DNA of 64,000 nt from CAVUXJ01 sp963814975 (GCA_963814975.1 CAWFFB010000014.1:248001-312000), one strand, 5' to 3'. Shown: positions 43,392-52,521, counted from the stretch's first letter. Translations and numbers: made by a program. Notes: generated from the letters alone by a model not told the origin.

Positions 43392-43536
43392 GGCGGCGTC
43401 ATGACGATGACGAGTGCCTGCTTTGTCTCGAAGATCATGGTCCATCGCGCAGGACGGCGGCACCCTGCGGGCAGACACCGCGACGGCAGGCATCCTTCGA
43501 TGACCAGCAGCATCGCCCAGTACGGAGGATTCTACG

Positions 43537-44511
43537 ATGCGTGAACACGGGATCGGTCGACGAACGTTTCTCAAGGGGACGGCACTCACCGCGTTGAGCG
43601 CGGCCGGCATGGGTCCACCCCAGGAGGCCGGCGCCCAATCCCTGGTCCCCAATTCCTCTGGCACCGAAGCGCCAAGGGTGAAGGCGCCCGCAAATGCGTG
43701 CGACTGCCATCACCATATTTACGACACCCGGTTTCCCTTTGCCCAGCCCGGTGCGCGGATGGTCGCCGACGCGCGTGTGCCCGACTACCGGCTCCTTCAG
43801 CGCCGGCTTGGAACGAGCCGCAGCGTGGTCGTGACCCCGGCACCCTATCCGGCGACGGTCGCCGACAACAAGGTCACTCTCGATGCCATTACAGAGTTCG
43901 GCGCTCACGCGCGTGGCGTGGCGATCGTCTCCCCGACGATAACGGACGCCGAATTGAAGACCCTGGCCGCCGGAGGAATCTGCGGGATCCGTTTCTCACT
44001 GGCCCTTGCCAATACCGCGGCCGCCTCGATCGATGCGATCGAACTCCTGTCGAAACGAGTAAACGCGCTGGGGTGGCATGTGCAGTTCAACATGACCGCC
44101 GATCAAATCGTCGACGCAGGCGAACTCTGGAAGCGCCTGCCTTCGACGATCGTGTTCGATCACATGGGTCACATGCCGCAGCCGATGGGCATCGGCCATC
44201 CGGCCTTCAAGATCATCCGCGGGCTGGTCGACAGGGGCAGGGCCTGGGTCAAGCTTTCGGTGACCTATGACAGCAGCGAGATTGGTCCGCCCACTTACGC
44301 CGATGTCAACAAGGTTGGCCGGGCCTACGTCCAGACGGCGCCCGAGCGGATGGTGTGGGGAAGTAACTGGCCGCACCCCAACGAAACGAACAAGCCGAAC
44401 GATGCCATGCTGTTCGACTTGCTCGCCGAGTGGGCACCGAGCGAGGCGACCCGCCATCGCATCCTGGTCGAGAATCCGGAGGCGCTTTACGGTTTCCAGA
44501 AGTCGCGTTGA
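43537..44511 (+). CDS. Tat-exported amidohydrolase, COG3618 family, copy 2
   Basis: A twin-arginine signal GRRTFLKGTALTALSAAG is present and ATG 43537 follows GGAGG. The metal motif is NACDCHHHIYDTRFP. Later ligands are expected in IVFDHMGHMPQP and VWGSNWPHPNE. The length of 324 residues and the layout match the paralogue at 36151, but the two are clearly diverged. Likely a periplasmic lactonase or amidohydrolase. Confidence 0.86.
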   Translation: MREHGIGRRTFLKGTALTALSAAGMGPPQEAGAQSLVPNSSGTEAPRVKAPANACDCHHHIYDTRFPFAQPGARMVADARVPDYRLLQRRLGTSRSVVVTPAPYPATVADNKVTLDAITEFGAHARGVAIVSPTITDAELKTLAAGGICGIRFSLALANTAAASIDAIELLSKRVNALGWHVQFNMTADQIVDAGELWKRLPSTIVFDHMGHMPQPMGIGHPAFKIIRGLVDRGRAWVKLSVTYDSSEIGPPTYADVNKVGRAYVQTAPERMVWGSNWPHPNETNKPNDAMLFDLLAEWAPSEATRHRILVENPEALYGFQKSR

Positions 44512-44514
44512 CGC

Positions 44515-45032
44515 ATGGCCAGAAATATCGAAATCAAGGCGCAGGTGCGTGATCTCGACGCGATTCGAACCAGGGCGAGATCGCTTGCCGCGAATCCAGC
44601 CGAGATTCTGCAACAAACCGATACGTTCTTCGCGGTATCCCGCGGCCGTCTCAAAATCCGCGAGTTTCCGGACGGTACGGGCGAGCTCATTTCCTACGAG
44701 AGACCAGACGATCGGGAGCCAAAGGAATCAGCCTACGAGCGATATCCCTGTCAGAATGCGCGGGCTCTTCTGGAAACACTCGGCAAAGCCCTGCCGGTCC
44801 GTGGCACCGTCGTGAAACGGCGGGAGGTGTTCCTGGTCGGGCGCACCAGGATTCACCTCGATCAGGTTCAGAGCCTCGGCGTGTTCGTGGAGCTTGAGGT
44901 TGTCTTGAGCGACGGGGAGCCGCCCGAGCACGGGAAACTGGTTGCGCGAGACCTGCTCCAAAACTCGATGTTCCCGAGACGAGGTTGCTTGCTGACGCTT
45001 ACATCGATCTCATCGAAGCGTCCGTTGTGTAG
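44515..45032 (+). CDS. Class IV adenylate cyclase-like CYTH domain protein, with an apparent 1-base deletion near 44961
   Basis: CYTH proteins bind triphosphate substrates in a beta-barrel tunnel; members include CyaB class IV adenylate cyclase and thiamine or inorganic triphosphatases. The N-terminus ARNIEIKAQVRDLDAI carries the E-x-K motif. DTFFAVSRGRLKIREF and LGVFVELEVVLSDGEPPEHG are characteristic. The frame is lost in AAAA at 44960-44963; one more A gives QKLDVPETRLLADAYIDLIE and a stop at 45030-45032, about 172 residues. It begins four bases after the preceding gene's stop. The actual activity is uncertain. Confidence 0.8.
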
Positions 45033-45138
45033 CCAGGCGCGGCACCGGACGGCGCATCGCCTACCGTGCCGTCGCCGATGACAGCGGCTGGCGTCCGCCA
45101 GCGTTGGCACACGTTCTTCGATCAGCAAAGCCAAAGAT

Positions 45139-45501
45139 ATGAGCCAGAATAAACAGACCGTGCGGAGGTACATGGACGCCTTCGCCAAGACCGACCATGC
45201 GGTGATCCTGTCGTGCCTGGCGGATGGCGTTCAATGGGAGATCCCCGGCGCTTTTCACGTCACCGGAAAGGAAGCGTTCGACAAGGAAATCGAAAACGAT
45301 GCTTTCGTGGGAAGCCCTACGATACGCGTCACTCGCATGACTGAAGAGGACGACGTCGTCGTCGCTGAAGGCACCGTGCAATGCGCCAGGAAAGACGGCG
45401 GCCTCCTCAACGCCGCCTTCTGCGATGTGTTCGTGATGCACGAGGCGAAGATAAAGCACCTCACGTCGTATTTGATGGAACTGAAAGCGTCGACAGGTTG
45501 A
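45139..45501 (+). CDS. Nuclear transport factor 2-like (SnoaL-type) protein
   Basis: This is a 120-residue single-domain protein. MSQNKQTVRRYMDAFAKTDH and CLADGVQWEIPGAFHVTGKE are typical of SnoaL-like folds. The ending FVMHEAKIKHLTSYLMEL is also typical. Members are cyclases, isomerases or binding proteins. Its stop TGA overlaps the next gene's start as TGATG, implying joint translation with the YceI protein. Confidence 0.8.
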   Translation: MSQNKQTVRRYMDAFAKTDHAVILSCLADGVQWEIPGAFHVTGKEAFDKEIENDAFVGSPTIRVTRMTEEDDVVVAEGTVQCARKDGGLLNAAFCDVFVMHEAKIKHLTSYLMELKASTG

Positions 45502-46133
45502 TGGCGACTGATCGCGCAAGTGGGCGTCTGTCGCAGGTACTGCTGGCACAGAACACGGCGGCGATCGCGACCATGGTTTGTTTCCTGGCCTCAGCCGTAC
45601 CCGGGTCGGCGGAGGACCGCGCGATCGACACGCAGCGATCCACGGTCACGGTTCGTGTCTTCAAGTCGGGCCTGTTCCGCGCCTTCGCGGACGATCATGT
45701 CGTCGAGGCGCCTCTCGTCGAAGGCTCGCTCGACGATTCTGCGACTCCCCACGTTCAGATCGTCATCGATGCTCGGCGCATGCGTGTCCTGGATCCCGGC
45801 CTTTCAGCGAAAGATCGGCAGGAGGTGCAGGCGCGGATGCTCGGCTCGGAAGTACTCGACGTGAACCGCTTCCAGTGGATCAGTTTTCACTCTGTGGCAG
45901 TCCAGCGGCTCAACGCGGGCGGGTGGGTCGTTCGAGGCGAGCTGGATCTGCATGGTCGAATCCGTCAGGTTCTGGTGGACGTCACACCCGAGAAAAGCCA
46001 TTACAAGGGTTCCATCAAGCTGCGGCAGAGCGATTTCGGGATCGTGCCAATCAGCGTCGCAGGAGGCGCAGTCAAGGTGAAGGATGAAATCGAAATAGAT
46101 TTCGACATTGTGGTAGCCGAGACGGGCCGCTAG
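45501..46133 (+). CDS. Exported YceI-like lipid-binding family protein
   Basis: YceI proteins are lipocalin-like barrels that bind polyisoprenoid or other amphiphiles in the periplasm. A signal peptide (about residues 1-36, ending VPGSAED) precedes STVTVRVFKSGLFRAFADDH. HVQIVIDARRMRVLDPG, ARMLGSEVLDVNRFQWISF and RGELDLHGRIRQVLVDVTPE are family segments. The length of 210 residues is normal. The start overlaps the preceding stop by one base. Confidence 0.83.
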   Translation: MATDRASGRLSQVLLAQNTAAIATMVCFLASAVPGSAEDRAIDTQRSTVTVRVFKSGLFRAFADDHVVEAPLVEGSLDDSATPHVQIVIDARRMRVLDPGLSAKDRQEVQARMLGSEVLDVNRFQWISFHSVAVQRLNAGGWVVRGELDLHGRIRQVLVDVTPEKSHYKGSIKLRQSDFGIVPISVAGGAVKVKDEIEIDFDIVVAETGR

Positions 46134-46306
46134 TCTGACCTCGCCAGAGCGGGCGCCTGACGACTCGGGCTGCCGTTATTCTTGACACTTCGCCACGCGC
46201 TTCTGGCACAATCCGCGCCATATCCCATCGGACGTTCGTGCGGTTCACGCAGCCGGTCGGCCAGACCAGGCGACCAGCGATGGGGGTTGCTTACTCGGAG
46301 GTGCAC

Positions 46307-47380
46307 ATGCTCTCGTTGAGCCGGCGCGACGTACTCAGAGCGCTCTTCTGTGCCGTCACCCCCGCGACGGTCGTGGCTGCCACGAAGCCGTCCGTATCGA
46401 CCCTGATTGGCACCGGCTCGCCCGGTCAATCGGATCGGGAGGTGAGTAATCCGTATGGTCTGGTGATCGGGCCTGATCGCGCGCTGTATTTCTGCGATCT
46501 GGACAACCAGCGGATCAGGCGACTCGATTTCAAGACGCGGCGGACGACCACGGTCGCGGGCAACGGGCTGAAGGCGTATCGCGGTGATGGCGGACCCGCG
46601 AGCGACGCCTCCGTGAACATGCCGCACGAGGTTCAATTCGATTCCGCGCGCAACCTCTATATCGCCGAGCGCGACAATCACGTGGTCCGGAAGGTGGACG
46701 CGAAGACCGGCCTCATTTCCACGTTCGCGGGAACCGGCGTACCCGGATTCTCCGGTGATGGCGGACCTGCGACACAGGCGCAGCTTCGGCAACCTCACAG
46801 CATTGCCGTGGATCGCAGAGGCCGGCTGCTCATCTGCGATATCGGCAACCACCGTATTCGACAGGTGGATCTTTCCACTGGCGCGATCGAAACCTATGGG
46901 GGCACCGGCGAACGGGGGCAGACGCCAGATGGTGCGCCGGTGAAAGGTGCGCCGTTGAACGGGCCCAGGACGATGGCGTTCGATCGTGAGGGCAATCTGT
47001 ATCTCGCGCTCCGCGAAGGGAATGCGATTTACCGCATCGCCGCGAAAGCCATGACGATTCATCATCTGGCGGGCACCGGCGAGCAGGGCTATTCGGGCGA
47101 CAACGGCCCGGCCCGGGAGGCGAGGCTCGCAGGACCGAAAGGGCTCGCCTATGCCCGCGGCAACCTGTACGTGGCCGACACCGAAAACCATGTCGTTCGC
47201 CGCATCGAGCTCAAGACCGGCCTCATTACCACCGTCCTGGGCACAGGCCGGCGCGGAGACGGACCCGAGGCCGATCCGCTTCGATGCGCGCTTTCGCGGC
47301 CGCATGGGGTGCTTGCCGATGCCGCCGGCGTTCTCTATGTGGCCGACAGCGAGGCCCACCGCATTCGAGTGGTGCATTAG
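46307..47380 (+). CDS. Tat-exported NHL-repeat propeller protein
   Basis: A twin-arginine signal LSRRDVLRALFCAV starts at ATG 46307, which follows GGAGG. The mature part has about six NHL-type propeller blades of the form GTGxxGxxGDGGPA.....P..v..d..g.lyi.D..n.rir. Examples are AYRGDGGPASDASVNMPHEV, FSGDGGPATQAQLRQPHSIA and YSGDNGPAREARLAGPKGLA. The C-terminus ends VADSEAHRIRVVH. Such propellers bind or degrade peptides or sugars; no catalytic residue can be assigned. Confidence 0.85.
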   Translation: MLSLSRRDVLRALFCAVTPATVVAATKPSVSTLIGTGSPGQSDREVSNPYGLVIGPDRALYFCDLDNQRIRRLDFKTRRTTTVAGNGLKAYRGDGGPASDASVNMPHEVQFDSARNLYIAERDNHVVRKVDAKTGLISTFAGTGVPGFSGDGGPATQAQLRQPHSIAVDRRGRLLICDIGNHRIRQVDLSTGAIETYGGTGERGQTPDGAPVKGAPLNGPRTMAFDREGNLYLALREGNAIYRIAAKAMTIHHLAGTGEQGYSGDNGPAREARLAGPKGLAYARGNLYVADTENHVVRRIELKTGLITTVLGTGRRGDGPEADPLRCALSRPHGVLADAAGVLYVADSEAHRIRVVH

Positions 47381-47451
47381 TGGACCGGGTGTCGAAGACA
47401 TCCGGCAGGGACATTGTCCCTGCGGACAGATGAAGGCCCAACACATCCGAG

Positions 47452-47562
47452 AATGTGATCGCCAACCTCGGGGAAACGGCCGCCAGCTGGATCAAGGCGT
47501 CGGTCGCGCCGGACGGCAGGTTTACCATCACGGACGGCCGCAATGGGTTCAGCAAGACGTAG
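47452..47562 (+). pseudogene. C-terminal remnant resembling MBL-fold hydrolase tails
   Basis: A short frame reads NVIANLGETAASWIKASVAP and then DGRFTITDGRNGFSKT before TAG 47560-47562. As I remember, many MBL-fold metallohydrolases end with a SWxKASV...DGxFTVTxxRNGFxKTY motif. The in-frame stop at 47431 shows that the rest is missing. It overlaps the start chosen for the next gene. Confidence 0.4.
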
Positions 47563-48178
47563 CGGGTGCGGTGAGCAGAGTGAACAGGGCGCCGGATCAT
47601 CCCGCGCGGCCATCGGCTTTACGGTGAAGTCCGGCTGGGCCAGCGCTGTGCTGGTCGGGGGCTCCGCCACATCGCCGCACGTGGTGGACAGCCGGCGGAT
47701 CGAGCTATGTGACCCGGCCATGCCTGACTCTCGACAGCCGTACCATGCCGGGTTTGGCACCGCTCGACGCGGCGGTCCGGAATTGTCGCAATTGCTCGCC
47801 GCGGTGAAGCGTTTCGGAGGGGACGCCGTGACTGATGTGATTGGGGACTTCAGGAAAACCGGCCATCAGCTCCGAGGTGTTGGAATTGTTGTTGGCAGCC
47901 TGATCGACCCGGCGCGCATCGCAAACACACACATCCGGATCCATGCCCTCGAGGGCCAGCTGTTCCGAAACGTCGTCGAAGAGGCCGTCGCTCGAGGCAA
48001 GCTGGCGTGCTCGACCTGGCGCAACGGCGATCTTCAAGCCGCCGCGGCGGAAAGGCTTCACCGGCCCGAGCTCGAACTTCGCGCCACCTTGGCCGCGCTC
48101 GGCAAGGGGGTTCCGGGGCCCTGGCGCGCGGAGCACAAAGCAGCCGCCCTGGCCGCATGGCTTGCGCTCGCTGGGTGA
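47543..48178 (+). CDS. Conserved protein of unknown function
   Basis: This protein of up to 211 residues has no signal peptide. Its core begins IGFTVKSGWASAVLVGGSAT followed by VVDSRRIELCDPAMPDSRQP and HAGFGTARRG. Later comes LRGVGIVVGSLIDPARIANT and HIRIHALEGQLFRNVVEEAV. The C-terminus is PWRAEHKAAALAAWLAL. The layout suggests an RNase H-like actin-type nucleotide fold (a strand-rich start and an invariant Asp/His core), but this is a guess. I remember similar uncharacterised proteins in other soil bacteria. The true start may be inside, near GTG 47624. Confidence 0.55.
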   Translation: MGSARRSGCGEQSEQGAGSSRAAIGFTVKSGWASAVLVGGSATSPHVVDSRRIELCDPAMPDSRQPYHAGFGTARRGGPELSQLLAAVKRFGGDAVTDVIGDFRKTGHQLRGVGIVVGSLIDPARIANTHIRIHALEGQLFRNVVEEAVARGKLACSTWRNGDLQAAAAERLHRPELELRATLAALGKGVPGPWRAEHKAAALAAWLALAG

Positions 48179-48294
48179 CGATTCCCGCGACGCGCACAAC
48201 CGCCAGCCAGCAGGGGAGCGCAACCCCATGTCTCCAATCGGTGGTCGCGGTGTTTGTCAAACGCTGATTGATTGAGCCTCGAGGAGAGACGCCA

Positions 48295-48648
48295 GTGAAG
48301 AACGGACACCGCACGGCTGAAGCACACCGCCGATTATTCTGGCGCCGGATGGTCACCCATGCCGGTTTCGCCGTGGGGGTCCTCGGCCTTTCGCTCGGCT
48401 TCGGCATGTGGGGATATCGAGGGTACGAGCATCTGCCTTGGCGGGATGCATTCCTGAATGCGGCGATGCTTCTCGGTGGGATGGGGCCCGTCAAGACAGA
48501 TCTCTCCGAGCCGGGAAAACTCTTCGCGGGTCTGTACGCTCTCTATGCAGGACTTGTCTTCATCGCCGTGACGGGACTGCTCCTGGCTCCGGCCGTTCAT
48601 CATTTGATGCACCACGCACACTGGGATGATCCGTCCGAGGACAGGTAA
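48295..48648 (+). CDS. Small membrane protein resembling a two-helix ion-channel pore with altered filter
   Basis: This is a 117-residue protein with two membrane helices (about residues 20-42 and 78-102). Between them is WRDAFLNAAMLLGGMGPVKT followed by EPGKLFAGLYALYAGLVFIA. The arrangement helix, W-x-DAF/DAL, pore-like segment, P/S-x-x-GKLF, helix is that of Ion_trans_2 potassium channels. However, the TVGYG filter is replaced by GGMGP. The C-terminus is His-rich (HHLMHHAHWDD). GTG 48295 follows GAGGAG. Function unknown; ion-channel homology is an inference. Confidence 0.5.
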   Translation: MKNGHRTAEAHRRLFWRRMVTHAGFAVGVLGLSLGFGMWGYRGYEHLPWRDAFLNAAMLLGGMGPVKTDLSEPGKLFAGLYALYAGLVFIAVTGLLLAPAVHHLMHHAHWDDPSEDR

Positions 48649-48685
48649 GGATCCTTCGGCCGGTACGTAACGGGGCGGACGCGCT

Positions 48686-49594
48686 GTGATGACACTTTTC
48701 GCAATGTTGACGCTCGCCACGGCCGTCGGGCCGATCGCCTGGCTCGTTCGTGCCCGGATCGCGGGCGTACGCCAATGGCTCGGCGCGAGCGTCGTCGCGG
48801 TAGTCATGACCAGCACGGCGCTGATGGTCGGTCCCTGGGCCCTTCTGAGCGTCCATCTCCGACCCCTCGTCGGGCTCGCGCTGCTGATCGCGCTCGGCGT
48901 CGCGGCGTATCGGGCCTCGCGCCGGGCCACCCACACGAAGGCCGATGTCCGCCATCGTCGGCTCGCATGGCAATCGTGCATTGCCTGTGTGTATGCGTTG
49001 GTTCTGATCGACGCCCTCGCGGGCCGGTTTCCGCCGAACCGGGCCTCGGACCTTCGCTTTCCGCTCCAGGAGGGCGCATACGCGGTTCTCCAGGGTGGGA
49101 ACAGCCTGGTGACCAATCCTTTCCATCATTGGTTCCCTTCCGACAGGTACGGTCTGGATCTGGTGAAGTTGAACGCGCTCGGAAACCGGGCGCGCGGAGT
49201 TTCCCCCGAAGACTTGAACGACTACGAGAGCTACGACGTCGCCGTGCACAGTCCCTGTTCTGGAATCGTGGAGGAGGCGGTGGATCGCGTTCCCGACAAC
49301 CCTCCGGGGAGGACCGACCCGGATCACCTCTCCGGCAACCACCTGCTGCTCCGCTGCGGAGCGATCCGGGTTCTTCTGGCGCATTTGCGTCGTGGAAGCG
49401 TGGCCGTGATTGCCGGCGAGCCGGTTCGCGCCGGACAGGTCGTCGGGCGGATCGGCAACTCCGGCAATACGAACGAGCCGCATCTGCATGTGAGCGCAGT
49501 GGCCGTGGACTCTCCCGAACCCTGGCGGCACGCCGCAGGCGTCCCATTTACGCTCGACGGGCGGTTTCTGTCCGTGAACGACGTTGTCCGCTGA
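48686..49594 (+). CDS. Membrane-anchored M23 family peptidase-like protein
   Basis: Three or four hydrophobic segments (residues about 1-75, plus one near 95-110) precede a LytM/M23 domain. The domain has HHWFPSDRYGLDLVKLN (His and Asp zinc ligands), DVAVHSPCSGIVEEAVD, and EPHLHVSAVAVD with the HxH motif. M23 enzymes cleave peptidoglycan cross-links. GTG 48686 and ATG 48689 are adjacent possible starts. The stop TGA overlaps the next start (TGATG). Confidence 0.8.
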   Translation: MMTLFAMLTLATAVGPIAWLVRARIAGVRQWLGASVVAVVMTSTALMVGPWALLSVHLRPLVGLALLIALGVAAYRASRRATHTKADVRHRRLAWQSCIACVYALVLIDALAGRFPPNRASDLRFPLQEGAYAVLQGGNSLVTNPFHHWFPSDRYGLDLVKLNALGNRARGVSPEDLNDYESYDVAVHSPCSGIVEEAVDRVPDNPPGRTDPDHLSGNHLLLRCGAIRVLLAHLRRGSVAVIAGEPVRAGQVVGRIGNSGNTNEPHLHVSAVAVDSPEPWRHAAGVPFTLDGRFLSVNDVVR

Positions 49595-50409
49595 TGAAGC
49601 CCCGCGAGATTCTCGACCTGTTCGGCATCCGGGCGCCGCCCAAGACCTATCCGTATGAAATCGTGTCCTTCGAGTTACCAAGAGACGGGCACATACGGTA
49701 CGCCCAGTGGTTGCACCCGAGTGAAACGACGAAGGTCATCCGGCAGCATGACGTTGACGAGCTCCGGCGGTTCGTCGCACCGGGGGATGTGGCGATCGAC
49801 ATCGGCGCCCACACCGGCGATACGGCGCTTCCGATCGCCCTTGCCGCCGGCCGGGAAGGGTGTGTTCTGGCGCTGGAGCCGAACCCGTACGTCTTTCCGG
49901 TTCTCGAGAAGAACGCGGAACTGAATCCCGCCAAGGCAACCATCGTCCCGTTGATGATCGCGGCTACGCCGGAGCCTGGCGACTTCGACTTCGAGTACTC
50001 CGACGCGGGGTTCTGCAACGGTGGCCTGCACGAGGGCATCAGCAAATGGCGCCACGGGCATGCGTTCACGCTCAGGGTCCGCGGTGAGAATCTCCAGTCG
50101 TGTATCGCGGAGCGCTTCCCAGCGTTTGCTTCACGGATCCGATTCGTGAAGGTTGATGCCGAGGGCTACGACTATCAGGTGCTTGCATCGCTCAAGGACT
50201 TGATCGCCGCCCAGAAGCCGTTCATCAAAGCTGAAATGTTCAAGCTGCTGGGTCTCGCGCAGCGTGAACGCCTCTACGATCTGCTGGTCGGCTTCGGGTA
50301 CGATGTGTTCCTGGTCGAGAGCGACGCCAATTATCTTGGTGCCAGGCTCGACCGGCACGCGTTGATGATTCGGCGGCATTACGACCTGTTTTGCGTGCCG
50401 AGGAGCTGA
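49594..50409 (+). CDS. FkbM family methyltransferase
   Basis: FkbM enzymes methylate hydroxyl groups of sugars or other metabolites using S-adenosylmethionine. The SAM motif is DVAIDIGAHTGDTALPIALA. LALEPNPYVFPVLEKNAELN and FVKVDAEGYDYQVLASL are typical of the family. The 271-residue start overlaps the M23 stop by one base, so the two are probably co-translated. The pairing hints at a role in cell envelope glycan modification, but that is speculative. Confidence 0.85.
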   Translation: MKPREILDLFGIRAPPKTYPYEIVSFELPRDGHIRYAQWLHPSETTKVIRQHDVDELRRFVAPGDVAIDIGAHTGDTALPIALAAGREGCVLALEPNPYVFPVLEKNAELNPAKATIVPLMIAATPEPGDFDFEYSDAGFCNGGLHEGISKWRHGHAFTLRVRGENLQSCIAERFPAFASRIRFVKVDAEGYDYQVLASLKDLIAAQKPFIKAEMFKLLGLAQRERLYDLLVGFGYDVFLVESDANYLGARLDRHALMIRRHYDLFCVPRS

Positions 50410-50410
50410 T

Positions 50411-50608
50411 GTGGGCGCTCCCGTTTTCTTGACCGGCGGGACCGGCTACATCGGCAGACCCGCCATCGCAGCGCTGCTCGCGAAACGGTACAGTGTGCAC
50501 GCGCTGGTCCGGCCCGGCCCGGAACACAAGGTGCCGCATGGTGCTCTGCCGGTCGTCGTCGGCGCCCGCAGCCTGCCCTTTTCTTTCGGTGGAGGTTCCG
50601 CGGCATGA
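50411..50608 (+). pseudogene. Truncated NAD(P)-binding oxidoreductase (N-terminal Rossmann piece)
   Basis: A 65-residue frame begins VFLTGGTGYIGRPAIAALLA, the dinucleotide-binding start of NmrA/epimerase-like proteins. It continues SVHALVRPGPEHKVPHGALP and ends soon after. The remaining 200 or more residues are absent because the M20 peptidase gene begins. It looks like a gene truncated by deletion. Confidence 0.55.
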
Positions 50609-52011
50609 CGAAAGCCACGCACTCTGTCGGCCTCGTTCTTCTTCTGTTGTCGAACGCCGTTACCGCGCAGGTTCCCGGCGTCGACTGGGGAAGACAGAAA
50701 GCCGAGATCCTCCGTCACTACCGTTCGCTGATCCAGATCGACTCCAGCAATCCACCAGGCCATGAGACGCTCGTAGTCGACTACCTGAAACGAGTGTTCG
50801 AGTCGGACGGCATACCAGTGAAAACCTTTGCGTTGGATCCGTCCCGTGCGAACCTCGTCGCGCGGATCAAGGGCAATGGAAGCAAGCGGCCGATTCTGCT
50901 GATGGCGCACACTGACGTGGTCGGGGTCCAGCGCGAGAAGTGGGCCGTGGACCCGTTCGGCGCGGTCCTCAAGGACGGGTACATCTGGGGGCGCGGATCG
51001 AGGGACGACAAGGACAAGCTGGCAGCCAACCTGATGGTCATGCTGCTTGCGAAGCGCTCGGGGATTGCCTTGGACCGTGATCTGATCTTCCTCGCCGAGG
51101 CCGGTGAGGAGGGCGACACCGGCCTCGGCATCGACTTCATGGTGCAGCAGCATTTCGGCGAGATCGACGCCGAGTACGCGCTTACCGAAGGCGGAGGCGC
51201 GACCCTCGAGAACGGGCGAGTGACGGTCGTGCAGGTGACGACCACCGAGAAGGTGCCGCGCCGCGTCCGCCTGGTCGTGAACGGGACCTCGGGCCACGCG
51301 TCGATCCCGCGCGTGGACAACGCGCTGGTGCACCTCTCAGCGGCGGTCGCGAAGATTGGCGCGTGGGAGACACCCCTCCGGTTGAACGAGACCACCCGCA
51401 CGTACTTTCAACGGCTCGCCGCGGTCAGCACCCCGGAAAAGGCGGCCCTGTACAACGGACTGTCGGATCCGGCCCGCTCCGCGACGAGCTCGCGATACCT
51501 GGCCGAGCACGAGCCCGGACGCTACACGATGCTGCGGACTTCGGTCGTGCCGACCATTCTCAAAGCGGGTTTCCGGATGAACGTCATTCCTTCGGAAGCG
51601 GAAGCGACCATCGACATCCGCGCGCTTCCAGACGAGGACATCTCCGCTTTCTACGAGGAGATGCGGCGAGTGATCGCCGATCCGGCGGTTCGCATCGAGC
51701 CGCTCACCGGCGTGCGCCCGGTCGGACCGCCCTCACGCCTGGACACGGAGATGTTCCGCGCCCTGGAGCGGGTGAGCCAACAGATGTATCCCGGCTCGAC
51801 GACGCTGCCGACCATGCTTGGCGCGGCGACCGACATGGCCCAACTGCGGGCAAAGGGCATCCAGTCCTACGGCATTGGACCGGTGTCGACCGAGGAAGAT
51901 GCCGTCAAGTACGGCGCGCACAGCGACGTCGAACGGCTGCCAGAGTCGTCCCTTTACGGGTTCGTTGAGTTCACCTGGCGGGCGGTGCTCGAGGTCGCCG
52001 GAAAGCGGTGA
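50605..52011 (+). CDS. Exported M20/M25/M40 family metallopeptidase
   Basis: This is a 468-residue zinc hydrolase of the dipeptidase/carboxypeptidase group. A signal peptide (LVLLLLSNAVTAQ) precedes the metal site LLMAHTDVVGVQREKW. WGRGSRDDKDKLAANLMVML, FLAEAGEEGDTGLGIDFM and LTEGGGATLENG are family motifs with Asp and Glu ligands. The dimerisation domain includes TSGHASIPRVDNALVHL, and YGAHSDVERLPESSL holds the last His. The ATG 50605 follows GGAGG. Confidence 0.9.
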   Translation: MTKATHSVGLVLLLLSNAVTAQVPGVDWGRQKAEILRHYRSLIQIDSSNPPGHETLVVDYLKRVFESDGIPVKTFALDPSRANLVARIKGNGSKRPILLMAHTDVVGVQREKWAVDPFGAVLKDGYIWGRGSRDDKDKLAANLMVMLLAKRSGIALDRDLIFLAEAGEEGDTGLGIDFMVQQHFGEIDAEYALTEGGGATLENGRVTVVQVTTTEKVPRRVRLVVNGTSGHASIPRVDNALVHLSAAVAKIGAWETPLRLNETTRTYFQRLAAVSTPEKAALYNGLSDPARSATSSRYLAEHEPGRYTMLRTSVVPTILKAGFRMNVIPSEAEATIDIRALPDEDISAFYEEMRRVIADPAVRIEPLTGVRPVGPPSRLDTEMFRALERVSQQMYPGSTTLPTMLGAATDMAQLRAKGIQSYGIGPVSTEEDAVKYGAHSDVERLPESSLYGFVEFTWRAVLEVAGKR

Positions 52012-52093
52012 ACGGGGGGCCCTTACCGACGCCGCAAACAGCAACAGGATGTGCCAAACTTTCAACGAGAGGAGCCATCTGGAGGAGCCGCCC

Positions 52094-52405
52094 ATGTGCC
52101 GAAATATCAAGACCCTTGCCAATTTTGCGCCGCCGGCGACCGAGGACGAGATCCGCGCGTCAGCCCTTCAATTCGTCCGCAAGCTGAGTGGCGCGAATCG
52201 CCCGTCACGCGCGAACCAAGCGGCGTTCAACCGCGCCGTCGACGAGGTGACCGCGGCCGCGCGGCGATTGATCGGATCCCTGACGACCACTGCACCGCCG
52301 CGCAATCGGGACGAAGAGACTCGAAAGGCTCGAGAACGGGCGCGCGAGCGTTTCGTCGAGCCGAAGCGCTCGGCTGTCGTCGAGCCCAAGTCCGCGGCAC
52401 CGTAG
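52094..52405 (+). CDS. DUF2277 family protein
   Basis: This is a 103-residue hydrophilic protein starting MCRNIKTLANFAPPATEDEI, the invariant beginning of DUF2277. The second half is charged (ARERARERFVEPKRSAVVEP). GGAGGAG lies directly upstream of ATG 52094. No function is known to me for the family. It is widespread in soil bacteria. Confidence 0.85.
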   Translation: MCRNIKTLANFAPPATEDEIRASALQFVRKLSGANRPSRANQAAFNRAVDEVTAAARRLIGSLTTTAPPRNRDEETRKARERARERFVEPKRSAVVEPKSAAP

Positions 52406-52521
52406 GTCCGGCTGCAGCGGGACCCCGCGCACGGGAACGCGCGTAGTACGTCGTGTCGGCCTGAGACGAACGACGGTGGCCCTGCTGAAATGCCCCTGGC
52501 GGCGTTGGCACGTGTGTCAAG

